DNA of 64,000 bases from Brevibacterium rongguiense (GTDB lineage: Bacteria; Actinomycetota; Actinomycetes; Actinomycetales; Brevibacteriaceae), in contig NZ_WWEQ01000011.1 of NCBI RefSeq assembly GCF_009857845.1, forward strand, positions 1-64,000. The letters are read 5' to 3'. Below the pieces are notes generated by a model, which searched no databases, was not told the DNA's origin, and saw only the letters and a list, made by a program, of their open reading frames with translations. This document shows positions 19,526-32,644 of this stretch, piece after piece. The position numbers and the translations under genes are program-made. Within the stretch, counting starts at the first letter, position 1. Every line of letters begins with the position of its first letter.

Positions 19526-21613
19526 ATGACATTCAGCTCCTGGTCCGACACCGACTTCCGCGCCGTGGACACCGCGCGCGTGCTGGCCGCCGACGCGGTG
19601 CAGAAGGCCGGCCACGGCCACCCGGGCACCGCGATGAGCCTGGCCCCCGCCGCCTACTACCTCTACCAGACCGCGATGGTCCACGATCCCGCCGATCCGG
19701 ACTGGCTGGGCCGCGACCGCTTCGTCCTCTCCGCCGGGCACTCGAGCCTCACCCAGTACATCCAGCTCTACCTGGCCGGCTACGGCCTCGAGCTGTCCGA
19801 TCTCCAGGCGCTGCGCACCTGGGGATCGCTCACCCCGGGCCACCCCGAGGTGGGCCACACGGCGGGCGTCGAGATCACCACGGGCCCGCTCGGCTCGGGA
19901 CTGGCCTCGGCCGTCGGCATGGCGATGGCCGCCCGCCGCGAGCGCGGGCTGTTCGATCCCGAGGCGCCGGCCGGGCAGTCGCCGTTCGACCACACGATCT
20001 ACGTCATCGCCAGCGACGGCGACCTCGAGGAGGGCGTGTCCGGCGAGGCCTCCTCGCTCGCCGGAACCCAGCGCCTGGACAACCTCGTCGTCATCTGGGA
20101 CGACAACCGCATCTCGATCGAGGACGACACCTCGATTGCGTTCACCGAGGACGTCGAGGCGCGCTACGCCGCCTACGGCTGGCACACCCAGCACGTGGAC
20201 TTCACACAGGGCGGGTCCGAGTACCGGGAGGACATCGGCGCGCTCGACGCCGCGGTGCGCGCGGCCCACGAGGATCCCCGCCCCTCGTTCATTCGGCTGT
20301 CGACGATCATCGCCTGGCCCGCCCCCACCGCCCAGGGCACGGGGACCTCGCACGGCGCCGCGCTGGGCGCGGACGAGGTCGCCGCCACGAAGAAGGTCCT
20401 GGGCTTCGACCCGGAGGCCGACTTCGCGGTCGAGGAGGCCGTCCTCGCCCACACCCGGCGCGCGGTCGACCGCGGCCGGGAGGCTCACCGGGCCTGGGAC
20501 GAGCGCTTCGAGGCGTGGGAGTCTGAGAACCCGGAGCGGGCCGCCCTGCTCCAGCGCCTCACCAACCACGGCGATCCCGCGGGGCTCGCCGAGGCCTTCC
20601 CCACGTTCGAGCCGGATGCCCAGAAGTGGATCGCGACCCGCGCCGCCTCCGGCACGGTGCTCAACGCGATCGGCGAGCTGCTGCCGGAGCTGTGGGGCGG
20701 TTCGGCGGACCTCGCCGGGTCGAACAACACGCTCATCAAGGCCGACGAGTCGTTCCTGCCCCCGGACCGCGCCACCTCGCAGTTCGCCGGCAGCGCGTAC
20801 GGCCGCAACCTGCACTTCGGCGTGCGCGAGTTCGCGGCCGGCCTGGTCTGCAACGGCATCGCACTGCACGGGCCCACGCGGCCGTACGCGGGCACGTTCC
20901 TCGTCTTCTCCGACTACCAGCGCGCCGCCGTGCGCCTGGCGGCCCTCCAGCAGCTGCCCACGATCTTCGTGTGGACGCACGACTCGATCGGCCTGGGCGA
21001 GGACGGGCCCACCCACCAGCCCGTCGAGCACCTCTCCGCGCTGCGGGCGATCCCGGGCCTCGACGTCGTCCGGCCCGCCGACGCCAACGAGGTCTCCGTC
21101 GCCTGGCAGACCCTGCTCGGCCACCGCGACCGGCCCACGGGCCTCGTGCTCACGCGCCAGGCAGTGCCGGTCCTCGACCGTGCCGACCTGGCGCCGGCCG
21201 CCGGCGCGGCGCGCGGCGGCTATGTCCTCTCCGACGACGAGGGCGAGCCCGAGGTCATCATCATGGCCTCCGGCTCGGAGGTCCACATCGCGCTCGAGGG
21301 CGCCCGCGCCCTGCGCGCCGAGGGCACCCGCGTGCGCGTGGTGTCGCTGCCCAGCCACGAGTGGTTTGACGCCCAGGACCAGGACTACCGCGATGAGGTG
21401 CTCCCCCCGCACATCCGCGCGCGGGTCAGCGTCGAGGCCGGCTCGGCCATGAGCTGGCACCGCTACCTCGGCACCGAGGGCCGCGCGGTCTCCCTCGAGC
21501 ACTTCGGCGCCTCGGCCGACTACCAGCGCCTCTACGTGGAGTTCGGCATCACCCCGGACGCGGTGGCCACCGCCGCCCGGGGATCGATCGCCGCGGCGGG
21601 GGCGCGCGCATGA
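19526..21613 (+). CDS. tkt: Transketolase
   Basis: Thiamine-diphosphate enzyme that moves two-carbon units between sugar phosphates in the non-oxidative pentose phosphate pathway. The 695-residue protein is of standard length. Visible motifs are GHGHPGTAMSLAP from 29, the Mg/ThDP motif SDGDLEEG at 163-170 with N194, and the pyrimidine-domain region GVREFAAGLVCNGIALHG, GTFLVFSDYQRAAVRLAAL and THDSIGLGEDGPTHQPVEH. Its stop overlaps the tal start as ATGA. It is the first gene of a three-gene sugar phosphate operon. Confidence 0.96.
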   Translation: MTFSSWSDTDFRAVDTARVLAADAVQKAGHGHPGTAMSLAPAAYYLYQTAMVHDPADPDWLGRDRFVLSAGHSSLTQYIQLYLAGYGLELSDLQALRTWGSLTPGHPEVGHTAGVEITTGPLGSGLASAVGMAMAARRERGLFDPEAPAGQSPFDHTIYVIASDGDLEEGVSGEASSLAGTQRLDNLVVIWDDNRISIEDDTSIAFTEDVEARYAAYGWHTQHVDFTQGGSEYREDIGALDAAVRAAHEDPRPSFIRLSTIIAWPAPTAQGTGTSHGAALGADEVAATKKVLGFDPEADFAVEEAVLAHTRRAVDRGREAHRAWDERFEAWESENPERAALLQRLTNHGDPAGLAEAFPTFEPDAQKWIATRAASGTVLNAIGELLPELWGGSADLAGSNNTLIKADESFLPPDRATSQFAGSAYGRNLHFGVREFAAGLVCNGIALHGPTRPYAGTFLVFSDYQRAAVRLAALQQLPTIFVWTHDSIGLGEDGPTHQPVEHLSALRAIPGLDVVRPADANEVSVAWQTLLGHRDRPTGLVLTRQAVPVLDRADLAPAAGAARGGYVLSDDEGEPEVIIMASGSEVHIALEGARALRAEGTRVRVVSLPSHEWFDAQDQDYRDEVLPPHIRARVSVEAGSAMSWHRYLGTEGRAVSLEHFGASADYQRLYVEFGITPDAVATAARGSIAAAGARA

Positions 21614-22728
21614 GCGCCCCGCTGGAGCAGCTCAGCGCCGCCGGCGTGTCCGTGTGGCTCGACGACCTCTCGCGCTCGCGCCTGGCATCCGGGGGCCTCG
21701 CGCAGGCGATCGCCGACACCTCGGTCGTGGGCGTGACGACGAACCCGACGATCTTCGCCGCCGCCCTGCGCGACGGTGGGGCGTATGCGGAGCAGGTCGC
21801 GCAGCTGGCCGCCGAGGGCGGCTCCGTCGACGCCGCCATCGACGCCGTCACGTGCGCCGATGTCGGACAGGCCTGCGATGTCCTGCGCCCCGTCTACGAC
21901 CGCACCGACGGCGCCGACGGCCGCGTGTCCATCGAGGTGCCCCCGCACCTGGCCCGCGATGCCGAGGGCACCGTCGAATACGCCTGCCGGCTCGTGCGGG
22001 CCATCGACCGGCCCGGCACCATGATCAAGATTCCCGCCACGGAGGAGGGCCTCGACGCCATCACCCGGGTCGTGGCGGAGGGCATCAGCGTCAACGTCAC
22101 CCTCATCTTCGCGCTGGGCCGCTACCGGCGGGTCGTCGAGGCGTACATCAACGGCCTCGAGCGCGCCCGCGAGGCCGGCCACGACATCTCGCAGATCCAC
22201 TCGGTGGCCTCGATCTTCGTCTCCCGCGTCGACACGGAGTTCGACCGTCGGCTCGAGGAGATCGGCACCCCGGAGGCGCTCGCGCTGCGCGGCCGGGCCG
22301 GGCTGGCCAACTGCCGCCTGGCCCACCGCATCGCCGGCGAGCAGTTCGACTCCGAGCGCTTCCGCGTGCTCGCCGCCGCCGGGGCCCGCCGCCAGCGCCC
22401 GCTGTGGGCCTCCACCGGGACGAAGAACCCGGCCTACCCGGACACGATGTACGTCACCGGGCTCGTCACCGAGGGCTGCGTGAACACGATGCCGGAGGCC
22501 ACGCTGCGCGCGTTCGCCGACCACGGCGAGGTCCACGGCGACACGGTGGTCGACGGCTACGCGCAGGCCGATGAGGACCTCGACGCGCTCAGCCGGCTCG
22601 GCATCGACTACGCGCAGGCCATGGACCGGCTCGAGGCCGAGGGCCTGGAGAAGTTCGAGGCGAGCTGGGATGAGCTCGCAGGCTCCGTGGGCGAGCAGCT
22701 CGCGGCGGCACGAGAGGAGCGCGCATGA
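21610..22728 (+). CDS. tal: Transaldolase
   Basis: Transfers a dihydroxyacetone unit between sugar phosphates through a Schiff base. The 372-residue protein is the long actinobacterial form. Motifs are SVWLDDLSRSRL, GVTTNPTIF at 42-49, MIKIPAT with the likely Schiff-base lysine K140, the NVTLIFALGRY strand, and WASTGTKNPAYPDTMYV. It overlaps tkt upstream and pgi downstream by 4 bases each, so all three should be translated together. Confidence 0.95.
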   Translation: MSAPLEQLSAAGVSVWLDDLSRSRLASGGLAQAIADTSVVGVTTNPTIFAAALRDGGAYAEQVAQLAAEGGSVDAAIDAVTCADVGQACDVLRPVYDRTDGADGRVSIEVPPHLARDAEGTVEYACRLVRAIDRPGTMIKIPATEEGLDAITRVVAEGISVNVTLIFALGRYRRVVEAYINGLERAREAGHDISQIHSVASIFVSRVDTEFDRRLEEIGTPEALALRGRAGLANCRLAHRIAGEQFDSERFRVLAAAGARRQRPLWASTGTKNPAYPDTMYVTGLVTEGCVNTMPEATLRAFADHGEVHGDTVVDGYAQADEDLDALSRLGIDYAQAMDRLEAEGLEKFEASWDELAGSVGEQLAAAREERA

Positions 22729-24356
22729 GCGCGGATGACCAGCACACGACCGTGAGCCTGGGGGTGCGCTCGGAGGCGGAGTTCGACGAGCAGCTCGCGG
22801 CGATCCTCGACGCCCGCGCCGCCTCGCGCATCGCCGCGGGCGACGGCGGGGTGTGGGGCGATGCCGCGAGCGCCGAGGCGCAGCGCCGCCTGGGCTGGAC
22901 CGGGCTGCCGCTCGAGTCCGTCGGACTCGTCGAGCGGATCGGAGAGCTGCGCTCCGAGCTGGAGTCCGAGGGCCTCACCCGCATCGTGCTCGCCGGCATG
23001 GGCGGGTCCTCCCTGGGGGCGGAGGTCATCGCCGCAACCGCCGGGGTGCCGCTCACGGTGCTCGACACGACTGCGCCGGACGAGGTGCGCCGCGCGCTCA
23101 CCGAGGACCTCGCGGCCACCGTCCTCATCGTCGCCTCGAAGTCCGGGACGACGGTCGAGACCGATTCCCACCGGCGCATCTTCACCGCCCTGTGCGCCGA
23201 GGCCGGGCTCGACCCCGCGGCCCGGCTCATCGCCATCACGGACCCGGACACCGCGCTCGCCCAGCTCGCCGAGGCCGAGGGATGGCGGGCCGCGTTCGAG
23301 GCAGATCCCACCGTGGGCGGGCGCTTCGCCGCGCTCAGCGCATTCGGGCTCGTGCCCGCCGGGCTCGCAGGCGCCGAGGTCGCCTCGCTGCTCGCCCAGG
23401 CGCAGGAGCTCGCGCCCGCGCTGGCCGCGGACTCCGCGGACAACCCGGCCGTGCGCCTCGGCGCCTTCCTCGGCACGGCCCACGGCCTCGGCACGGAGAA
23501 GCTCGTCATCGCCACCACCGATGCCCCGATCGTTGGGCTCGGCGCGTGGCTCGAGCAGCTCATCGCCGAGTCGACCGGCAAGGAGGGCCTGGGGATCCTC
23601 CCGGTGGCCGTCGAGTCCATCCACTCCCCCGGCTTCGACGATGCCAGGCCCGATGCGGCGCTGCTGTTCATCGGCTCCGCGGTGGGCGACCACCAGCCGC
23701 TCTCGGAGTTCGCGGCCGCCGTGGCCGGGCCGCTGGGCGCCCAGTTCCTGCTGTGGGAGACCGCGGTCGCCATCGCCGGGTACAGCATCGGCATCAACCC
23801 GTTCGACCAGCCCGATGTCGAGGCGGCCAAGGCCAACGCACGCGCGCTGCTCGAGGGCGCAGCCGAGGGCGATGACCGGCCGGTCATCACCGACGGCGCG
23901 GTCGACGTCGTCGACTCCCACCGTATCCTCGCGGACGTCGAGAGCCTGCGCGGCGCCCTCGACGAGCTCATCGACCGCACCGACGAGTACGGCTACATCG
24001 CGATCCAGGCCTACCTGGACCGCGGTGCCGCGGCCGACGCGCAGGCGCTGCGCGATACCGCCGCCCGGGCGACCGGCTTCCAGACGACGTTCGGCTGGGG
24101 TCCGCGCTACCTGCACTCGACCGGGCAGTACCACAAGGGCGGCCACCCCAACGGCAGCTTCATCCAGCTCATCGCGGCTCCGGAGGCCGATGTCGAGGTG
24201 CCGGGCACGGGGTTCACGCTCGGCCGGCTGCAGGAGGCGCAGGCGGCCGGGGACGCCGAGGCCCTGCACGGCCGACCGCTCATCACGATCCGCCTGCGGG
24301 AGGTCGAGGCCGGCCTCGCCCAGGTGCGCGCGGCGCTCGAGGCGCTCGACGGGTGA
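22725..24356 (+). CDS. pgi: Glucose-6-phosphate isomerase
   Basis: Interconverts glucose-6-phosphate and fructose-6-phosphate. The 543-residue protein is of the short actinobacterial group. Motifs are VLAGMGGSSLGAEV, LIVASKSGTTVETDSH (phosphate-binding loop), STGKEGLGILPV, WETAVAIAGYSIGINPFDQPDVE and the C-terminal FGWGPRYLHSTGQYHKGGHPNG, where the last lysine and histidine belong to the active site. It starts inside the tal stop (ATGA). In many relatives zwf, opcA and pgl follow; here the operon ends at a terminator. Confidence 0.93.
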   Translation: MSADDQHTTVSLGVRSEAEFDEQLAAILDARAASRIAAGDGGVWGDAASAEAQRRLGWTGLPLESVGLVERIGELRSELESEGLTRIVLAGMGGSSLGAEVIAATAGVPLTVLDTTAPDEVRRALTEDLAATVLIVASKSGTTVETDSHRRIFTALCAEAGLDPAARLIAITDPDTALAQLAEAEGWRAAFEADPTVGGRFAALSAFGLVPAGLAGAEVASLLAQAQELAPALAADSADNPAVRLGAFLGTAHGLGTEKLVIATTDAPIVGLGAWLEQLIAESTGKEGLGILPVAVESIHSPGFDDARPDAALLFIGSAVGDHQPLSEFAAAVAGPLGAQFLLWETAVAIAGYSIGINPFDQPDVEAAKANARALLEGAAEGDDRPVITDGAVDVVDSHRILADVESLRGALDELIDRTDEYGYIAIQAYLDRGAAADAQALRDTAARATGFQTTFGWGPRYLHSTGQYHKGGHPNGSFIQLIAAPEADVEVPGTGFTLGRLQEAQAAGDAEALHGRPLITIRLREVEAGLAQVRAALEALDG

Positions 24357-24404
24357 GCGCACCCCGTCCCCGTCCTCGCTGGCGGGGGCGGGGACGAGGC
24401 GCAG

Positions 24405-24449
24405 ACGCACCGCGGCCCGGCAGTCGATGACTGCCGGGCCGCGGTGCGT
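24405..24449. terminator. Bidirectional terminator between pgi and secG
   Basis: A perfect 21-bp inverted repeat (24405-24425 and 24429-24449) with a 3-base loop, GC-rich, lies between the convergent pgi and secG genes. A second, weaker hairpin (GTCCCCG/CGGGGAC) precedes it at about 24366-24394. There is no long T run, as is common in actinobacteria. Confidence 0.85.
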
Positions 24450-24459
24450 GAAGGGCGGG

Positions 24460-24705
24460 CTACGCCTGGAAGCGGACGATGAGTCCGAGCAGGATGATCG
24501 AGGCGCCCCACACGATCGCGATGAAGGCCGTGATCCGGTTGAGGTTGCGCTCCGCGACGCCGGAGGCGCCGAGGTTCGAGCTCATGCCGCCGCCGAACAT
24601 GTCCGACATGCCGCCGCCCTTGCCCTTGTGGAGCAGGATGAACAGCGTGAGGATGACGCTCGTGAGGATGAGCAAGCCGGTGAGGACCCAAGTCAGAATT
24701 TCCAC
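24460..24705 (-). CDS. secG: Preprotein translocase subunit SecG
   Basis: Small integral membrane subunit of the SecYEG translocon. The 81-residue protein has two transmembrane helices (about 4-24 and 57-76) joined by the SecG loop ILLHKGKGGGMSDMFGGG, which is diagnostic. The GTG at 24705 lies only 12 bases after the tpiA stop and has no ribosome binding site, but TAGGGT sits exactly 6 bases upstream, so it may have its own leaderless promoter inside the gap-pgk-tpiA-secG run. Confidence 0.93.
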   Translation of the reverse strand: MEILTWVLTGLLILTSVILTLFILLHKGKGGGMSDMFGGGMSSNLGASGVAERNLNRITAFIAIVWGASIILLGLIVRFQA

Positions 24706-24711
24706 GCGCTC

Positions 24712-24717
24712 ACCCTA
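24712..24717 (-). promoter_or_regulatory. Leaderless -10 box for secG
   Basis: TAGGGT on the minus strand, 6 bases before the secG GTG and immediately after the tpiA stop. Confidence 0.45.
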
Positions 24718-25502
24718 TCAGCCGCGCACCGCGGCGGCGCACAGCGCCGCGAAGCCGTCGGCCTCGAGGCTCGCACCGCCCACCAGCGCGCCGTCGATGT
24801 CCTCGGCGGCGACGATCTCCGCCACGTTCTCCGCCTTCACGCTGCCGCCGTAGAGGATCCGCGCGGCATCCGCGACGGCATCCCCCGCCGTCTCCCGCAG
24901 CGCGGCGCGCAACGCGGTGGCCATCTCCGCAGCGTCCTGCGCCGTCGCGGTCGCTCCGGTGCCGATCGCCCAGACGGGCTCATAGGCGACGACGAGCCCG
25001 CCCAGCGCCTCCGCCGCGATGCCCTCGAGGGCCGCGCGCAGCTGCCCGGTGACGTAGTCGAGGTGGCCGCCGGCCTCGCGGACCTCGGCAGACTCGCCCA
25101 CGCAGAGGATGGGCACGAGCTCGTGGCGCAGTGCGGCCTCGAGCTTCGCACGGACCTGCGCGTCGTCCTCGCCGTGGTGGGCGCGGCGCTCGCTGTGGCC
25201 CACGAGCGCGTATGCGCAGCCGAGCCGTGCGAGGAACCGGCCGCTGACCTCGCCCGTGTAGGCGCCCTCGTCATGGGCGGAGAGGTCCTGCGCCCCGTAG
25301 GCCAGGTCGAGCTTGTCGCCCTGGACGAGCGTCTGCACCGAGCGCAGGTCCGTGAACGGCGGGATGACCGCCACTTCGCAGGACCCCGCCGGCAGGCGGG
25401 CATCGCGCAGCGCCCACGCGAGCTTCTGCACGGTCGAGATCGCCTCAAGGTGGTCGTGGTGCATCTTCCAGTTGCCCGCCAGCAGCAGGGTGCGCTGGGC
25501 CA

Positions 25503-25503
<1 letters not shown>
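24718..25503 (-). CDS. tpiA: Triosephosphate isomerase
   Basis: Interconverts dihydroxyacetone phosphate and glyceraldehyde-3-phosphate. In the 261-residue protein the active-site residues are N11 and K13 (AGNWKMH), H103 (VGHSERR) and E175 ([11 protein letters not shown]); the phosphate loop [11 protein letters not shown] is near the C-terminus. The ATG at 25503 overlaps the pgk stop; a GTG one codon earlier (25506) would make a GTGA overlap and is an equal alternative. It sits in gap-pgk-tpiA-secG order. Confidence 0.96.
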
Positions 25504-28785
<3,282 letters not shown>

Positions 28786-28798
28786 TCGGGGTCCTTTC

Positions 28799-29833
28799 TC
28801 ACCACTGCTCGTCGACGCTGAGGCCCGCGTCGAGCAGCAAATCACGGTAACACGCCGCGAGCTTGAGGCTGTCGTGCTGCTGGGGCCTGCGCCCGGCCAG
28901 CGGCCGCGCCCACAGCTGGGCGCCGAACAGCCGCGCCGCGCTGGCCTCGAGCCCCGGCTCCTCCGCGGCGGCCGCAGCGTCCACGACGATCGCGTCGAAG
29001 GACAGGCGGGGCGCGTGGGCGTGGAGCGAGTCGAGGTGGGCGGCCAAGGTCAGGCCGCGGGTCTCGAGCTCCGCTCCCGGCAGGTTGAGCGTGAGGATCT
29101 TCAGCGCCTGGGAGCGGTACAGCGTGTCCGCCAGGGCGGGCACGAGCAGGTGGGGCATGACGGAGGTGTACCAGGAGCCGGGCCCCAGGTTCACGACCTC
29201 GGCCTGGGCGACGGCGTCGAGGGTCTCCTGCCGGGCCGGCGGCCGCGGCGGGCTCAGCCGCACCTGCGCCACCTGGCCGTCCGTGGCGGCCAGCCGGGAC
29301 TGGCCGCGGATGACCTCGCGGCGCCCCCCGGGCAGCTCCACGTCCGCCTCGATCGCCAGCGGGACGGAGGACATGGGCAGGACGCGCCCGTGGGTGCGCA
29401 GCAGCCGAGCCATCCAGTCGAGCCCTTCGACGTGGTCGCCGAGGATCTGCCAGAGCGCGGCGATGAGGAGGTTGCCCACCGCGTGCTCGTTGAGCGAGCC
29501 CTCGGAGGAGAACCGGTGCTGGATGACGTCGCGCCAGTTGCGGCCCCATTCGCCGTCGTCGCACAGCGCCGCGAGCGCCATGCGCAGATCGCCCGGCGGC
29601 AGGCCCCCGAACTCCTCGCGCAGCCGGCCGGAGGAGCCGCCGTCGTCTGCGACCGTGACGACGGCGGTGAGGTTCTCCGTGAGCAGCCGGAAGGCGCGCA
29701 GCGCCGCGTAGAGGCCGTGGCCCCCGCCGAAGGACACGATGCGGGGGTTGCCGCTAGGCGCGGATTCCGGTCGGCGCAGGTAGAGGGGCAGCTCGAGCGA
29801 CTGGGTGTCGAGGGACGCGGAGTCGGGCGCCAC
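28799..29833 (-). CDS. yvcK: YvcK-family protein (gluconeogenesis/cell-shape factor)
   Basis: Rossmann-like protein of the YvcK/CofD family that binds UDP-sugars; needed for cell wall homeostasis on gluconeogenic carbon sources in Bacillus and mycobacteria (CuvA). The 344-residue protein shows [16 protein letters not shown], the [19 protein letters not shown] loop, and [15 protein letters not shown]. It starts 2 bases after the rapZ stop and ends 13 bases before whiA, so all three are co-transcribed. Confidence 0.93.
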   Translation of the reverse strand: MAPDSASLDTQSLELPLYLRRPESAPSGNPRIVSFGGGHGLYAALRAFRLLTENLTAVVTVADDGGSSGRLREEFGGLPPGDLRMALAALCDDGEWGRNWRDVIQHRFSSEGSLNEHAVGNLLIAALWQILGDHVEGLDWMARLLRTHGRVLPMSSVPLAIEADVELPGGRREVIRGQSRLAATDGQVAQVRLSPPRPPARQETLDAVAQAEVVNLGPGSWYTSVMPHLLVPALADTLYRSQALKILTLNLPGAELETRGLTLAAHLDSLHAHAPRLSFDAIVVDAAAAAEEPGLEASAARLFGAQLWARPLAGRRPQQHDSLKLAACYRDLLLDAGLSVDEQW

Positions 29834-29835
29834 GG

Positions 29836-30726
29836 CTACTCCCGCCCCAGGTCGCGGTGGCGCACGGTGACGGCCGCGGGCGTGCGGTCGGCCAGCCGGC
29901 GCGCGAGCTGCTCGGTGAGCGCCACCGAGCGGTGCTTGCCGCCTGTGCAGCCGATCGCGACGGTCGCGTACGTCCGGTTCTCGCGCAGGTAGCCCTCGAT
30001 GACGACGTCGAGGGCGCTGCAGTAGCGGTCGACGAAGGCCAGCGCCCCGGGCTGGGCGAGCACGTAGTCGGCCACGGGGGCGTCCTGGCCCGTGAATTCG
30101 CGCAGGTGCGGGATCCAGTACGGATTGGGCAGGAAGCGCACATCGGCCACGTTGTCCGCGTCCTTGGGGATGCCGTACTTGAAGCCGAAGCTCATCACCG
30201 TGATGCGCAGTGCGTCCGAGCCCTCGTGGCCGAAGGCGCGGCGCACCTCGGCCCCCAGCTGGTGGACGTTGAGGTCGGAGGTGTCGATCGTGATGTCGGC
30301 TCGGCTGCGGATCCCGGCCAGCGCGCTGCGCTCGGCCTCGATGCCCTCGATGAGCGTGCCGTCGGCCTGCAGCGGGTGAGGGCGCCGGACGGATTCGAAG
30401 CGGCGCACGAGGACCTCGTCGGAGGCGTCGAGGAACAGCACCCGGACGCCGATGCCCTGGTCCTGGTAGTCGGCGATCGCCTCCTCGAGCGCGGAGAACA
30501 TCCCGCGGCCGCGCACATCGGCGACGACCGCGACCTTCGGCAGCTTGCCGTCGGCGCGCGCGACCAGCTCGACGAGCGGCGCGATCATCTGCGGGGGCAG
30601 ATTGTCCACGACGTACCAGTCCATGTCCTCGAGCGCGTTGGCGGCGGTCGAGCGGCCCGCACCGGACATGCCCGTGAGCACGAGCACCTCGACGCCGGCA
30701 TCGGGGGTGGCGGGGTGATCGGTCAT
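29836..30726 (-). CDS. rapZ: RNase adapter RapZ
   Basis: P-loop protein; in E. coli RapZ targets a small RNA to RNase E, while actinobacterial roles are less clear. The 296-residue protein has Walker [10 protein letters not shown] at 19-27, the YVVDNLPP motif at 38-45, [26 protein letters not shown] in the middle, and the C-terminal [22 protein letters not shown]. It begins 1 base after uvrC ends, which places it in the uvrA-uvrC-rapZ-yvcK-whiA run. Confidence 0.94.
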   Translation of the reverse strand: MTDHPATPDAGVEVLVLTGMSGAGRSTAANALEDMDWYVVDNLPPQMIAPLVELVARADGKLPKVAVVADVRGRGMFSALEEAIADYQDQGIGVRVLFLDASDEVLVRRFESVRRPHPLQADGTLIEGIEAERSALAGIRSRADITIDTSDLNVHQLGAEVRRAFGHEGSDALRITVMSFGFKYGIPKDADNVADVRFLPNPYWIPHLREFTGQDAPVADYVLAQPGALAFVDRYCSALDVVIEGYLRENRTYATVAIGCTGGKHRSVALTEQLARRLADRTPAAVTVRHRDLGRE

Positions 30727-30727
30727 C

Positions 30728-32644
30728 TCATCCTCTTCGCTGGCGGTCTGGGTCTACGGTAGCCGAATCGGCGGCGGGCTCCGCCCCGGAGGCGCCCAGG
30801 GCCGCGAGGATCCGCTCGGCCAGCGCGGGTCCGATCCCGCTCACCGTCGTCAGGTCCTCCGCGCTGGCCGCGGCGATCTTCTTGACGGAGCCGAACTCCC
30901 GGATGAGCGCCTTGCGCTTGGCCTCGCCGAGGCCCGCGACATCGTCGAGCTGGGAGGCGCGCATCGACTTCCCGCGCTTCTGGCGGTGGTAGGCGATGGC
31001 GAAGCGGTGGGCCTCGTCGCGGATCCGCTGGAGGAGGAACAGCCCCTCGGAGTTGCGCGGCAGGACGACCGGGAACTCGTCCCAGGGCACCCAGACCTCC
31101 TCGAGGCGCTTCGCCAGGCCCACCACGGCGATGTCGAGGATCCCGAGGTCCTCGAGGGCCCTGACCGCGGCGCCCACCTGGGGCAGCGCTCCGTCCACGA
31201 CGAGGAGCGAGGGGCGGTAGCCGAAGCGCTCGTCCGGCTCGTCCTTCGTCAGCGCCTCGAGGTAGCGCGAGAAGCGCCGGGAGACGACGTCGTACATCGC
31301 CGAGGTGTCATCGCGCGCCGCGTCCCCGGTCACGGAGAAGCGGCGGTAGTCGCGCTTCTTGGGCAGGCCGTCCTCGAAGACGACGAGTGAGCCGACGACG
31401 TCGCTGCCCTGCATGTGGGAGTTGTCGATGCACTCGATGCGCAGCGGCGGCTCGGAGAGCTCGAGCGCCTGCTGGATCTCGTTGAGCGCCGTGCTGCGGG
31501 TGGTGAGGTCGGCGGCCCGGCGCGTCTTGTGCAGCGCCAGCGACTCCCGGGCGTTCTGCTCGACGGTCTGCGCGACGGCGGCCTTCTCGCCGCGCTGGGG
31601 CACGCGGATGCTCACCCGCGAGCCGCGCTTGGCGGTGAGCCACTCGGTGAGCGCCTCGAGCTCGCTGGGCAGCGTGTCGACGAGGATCTCGCGCGGGACC
31701 GCATCCGCGTCGGCCTCCGTGTACGCCTGGCGCAGGTAGTCGGCGGTGAGGTCGGCGGGGGTATGCTCCTCGAGCCGCTCGACGATCCAGCCGCGCTGGC
31801 CGCGGATGCGCCCGCCCCGCACGTGGAAGACCTGCACGGAGGCCTCGAGCTCCTCGACGACCATGCCGAAGATGTCCGCGTCGGCATTCATCGACAGCAC
31901 GACGGCGCTCTTGTCGAGCACCTTCTGGAGGGCCGCGAGCTCATCGCGCAGACGCGCCGCCCGCTCGTAGTCGAGCTCCTGTGCCGCCTGCGCCATCTCC
32001 CGCTTGCGCGCGGAGATGAAGCCGCCGCCGGAGCCGGACATGAAGTCCGCGATGCTGCGGGCCAGGTCTCGGTGCGCCTCGGGCGAGATGCGGCCCACGC
32101 ACGGCGCGGAGCACTTGTCGATGTAGCCGAGCAGGCACGGCCGGCCGCTGCGCCGGGCCCGGTCGAACACGCCGTTCGTGCACGTGCGCATGGGGAACGC
32201 GCGCAGCAGCAGGTCGAGCGTCTCCTTGATCGCCCACACCTGGGCGAAGGGCCCGAAGTACTTCACGCCCTTGCGGCGCTTGCCGCGGGTGACGTAGACC
32301 CGCGGGAACTCGTCCTTCATGGTGATGGCGAGGTAGGGGTAGGACTTGTCGTCGCGGAACATGACGTTGAACCGCGGGTTGTACTCGTTGATCCACGTCC
32401 ACTCGAGCTGGAGGGCCTCGACCTCCGTGTCCACGACGGTCCACTCGACGGAGGCGGCGCTGTGCACCATCGCGCGGGTGCGCCGGTGCAGCCCCTCCGG
32501 CTTGGCGAAGTACGAGTTCAGGCGCGCGCGGAGATTCTTGGCCTTGCCCACGTAGATGACCCGGCGGTCCGGGTCGCGGAACTTGTAGACCCCGGGCCGG
32601 GTCGGAATCTCTCCCGGCGCGGGGCGGTACTCACTGGGGTGCAC
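30728..32644 (-). CDS. uvrC: Excinuclease ABC subunit UvrC
   Basis: Makes both incisions in nucleotide excision repair. The 638-residue protein has the N-terminal GIY-YIG nuclease ([26 protein letters not shown] from about 17), the UVR motif ([17 protein letters not shown]), the RNase H-like 5' nuclease ([31 protein letters not shown]) and a C-terminal helix-hairpin-helix pair ([30 protein letters not shown]). The GTG at 32644 would overlap the restored uvrA stop (32631) by 14 bases. As the sequence stands, uvrA reads through into this gene in frame. Confidence 0.94.
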   Translation of the reverse strand: MHPSEYRPAPGEIPTRPGVYKFRDPDRRVIYVGKAKNLRARLNSYFAKPEGLHRRTRAMVHSAASVEWTVVDTEVEALQLEWTWINEYNPRFNVMFRDDKSYPYLAITMKDEFPRVYVTRGKRRKGVKYFGPFAQVWAIKETLDLLLRAFPMRTCTNGVFDRARRSGRPCLLGYIDKCSAPCVGRISPEAHRDLARSIADFMSGSGGGFISARKREMAQAAQELDYERAARLRDELAALQKVLDKSAVVLSMNADADIFGMVVEELEASVQVFHVRGGRIRGQRGWIVERLEEHTPADLTADYLRQAYTEADADAVPREILVDTLPSELEALTEWLTAKRGSRVSIRVPQRGEKAAVAQTVEQNARESLALHKTRRAADLTTRSTALNEIQQALELSEPPLRIECIDNSHMQGSDVVGSLVVFEDGLPKKRDYRRFSVTGDAARDDTSAMYDVVSRRFSRYLEALTKDEPDERFGYRPSLLVVDGALPQVGAAVRALEDLGILDIAVVGLAKRLEEVWVPWDEFPVVLPRNSEGLFLLQRIRDEAHRFAIAYHRQKRGKSMRASQLDDVAGLGEAKRKALIREFGSVKKIAAASAEDLTTVSGIGPALAERILAALGASGAEPAADSATVDPDRQRRG

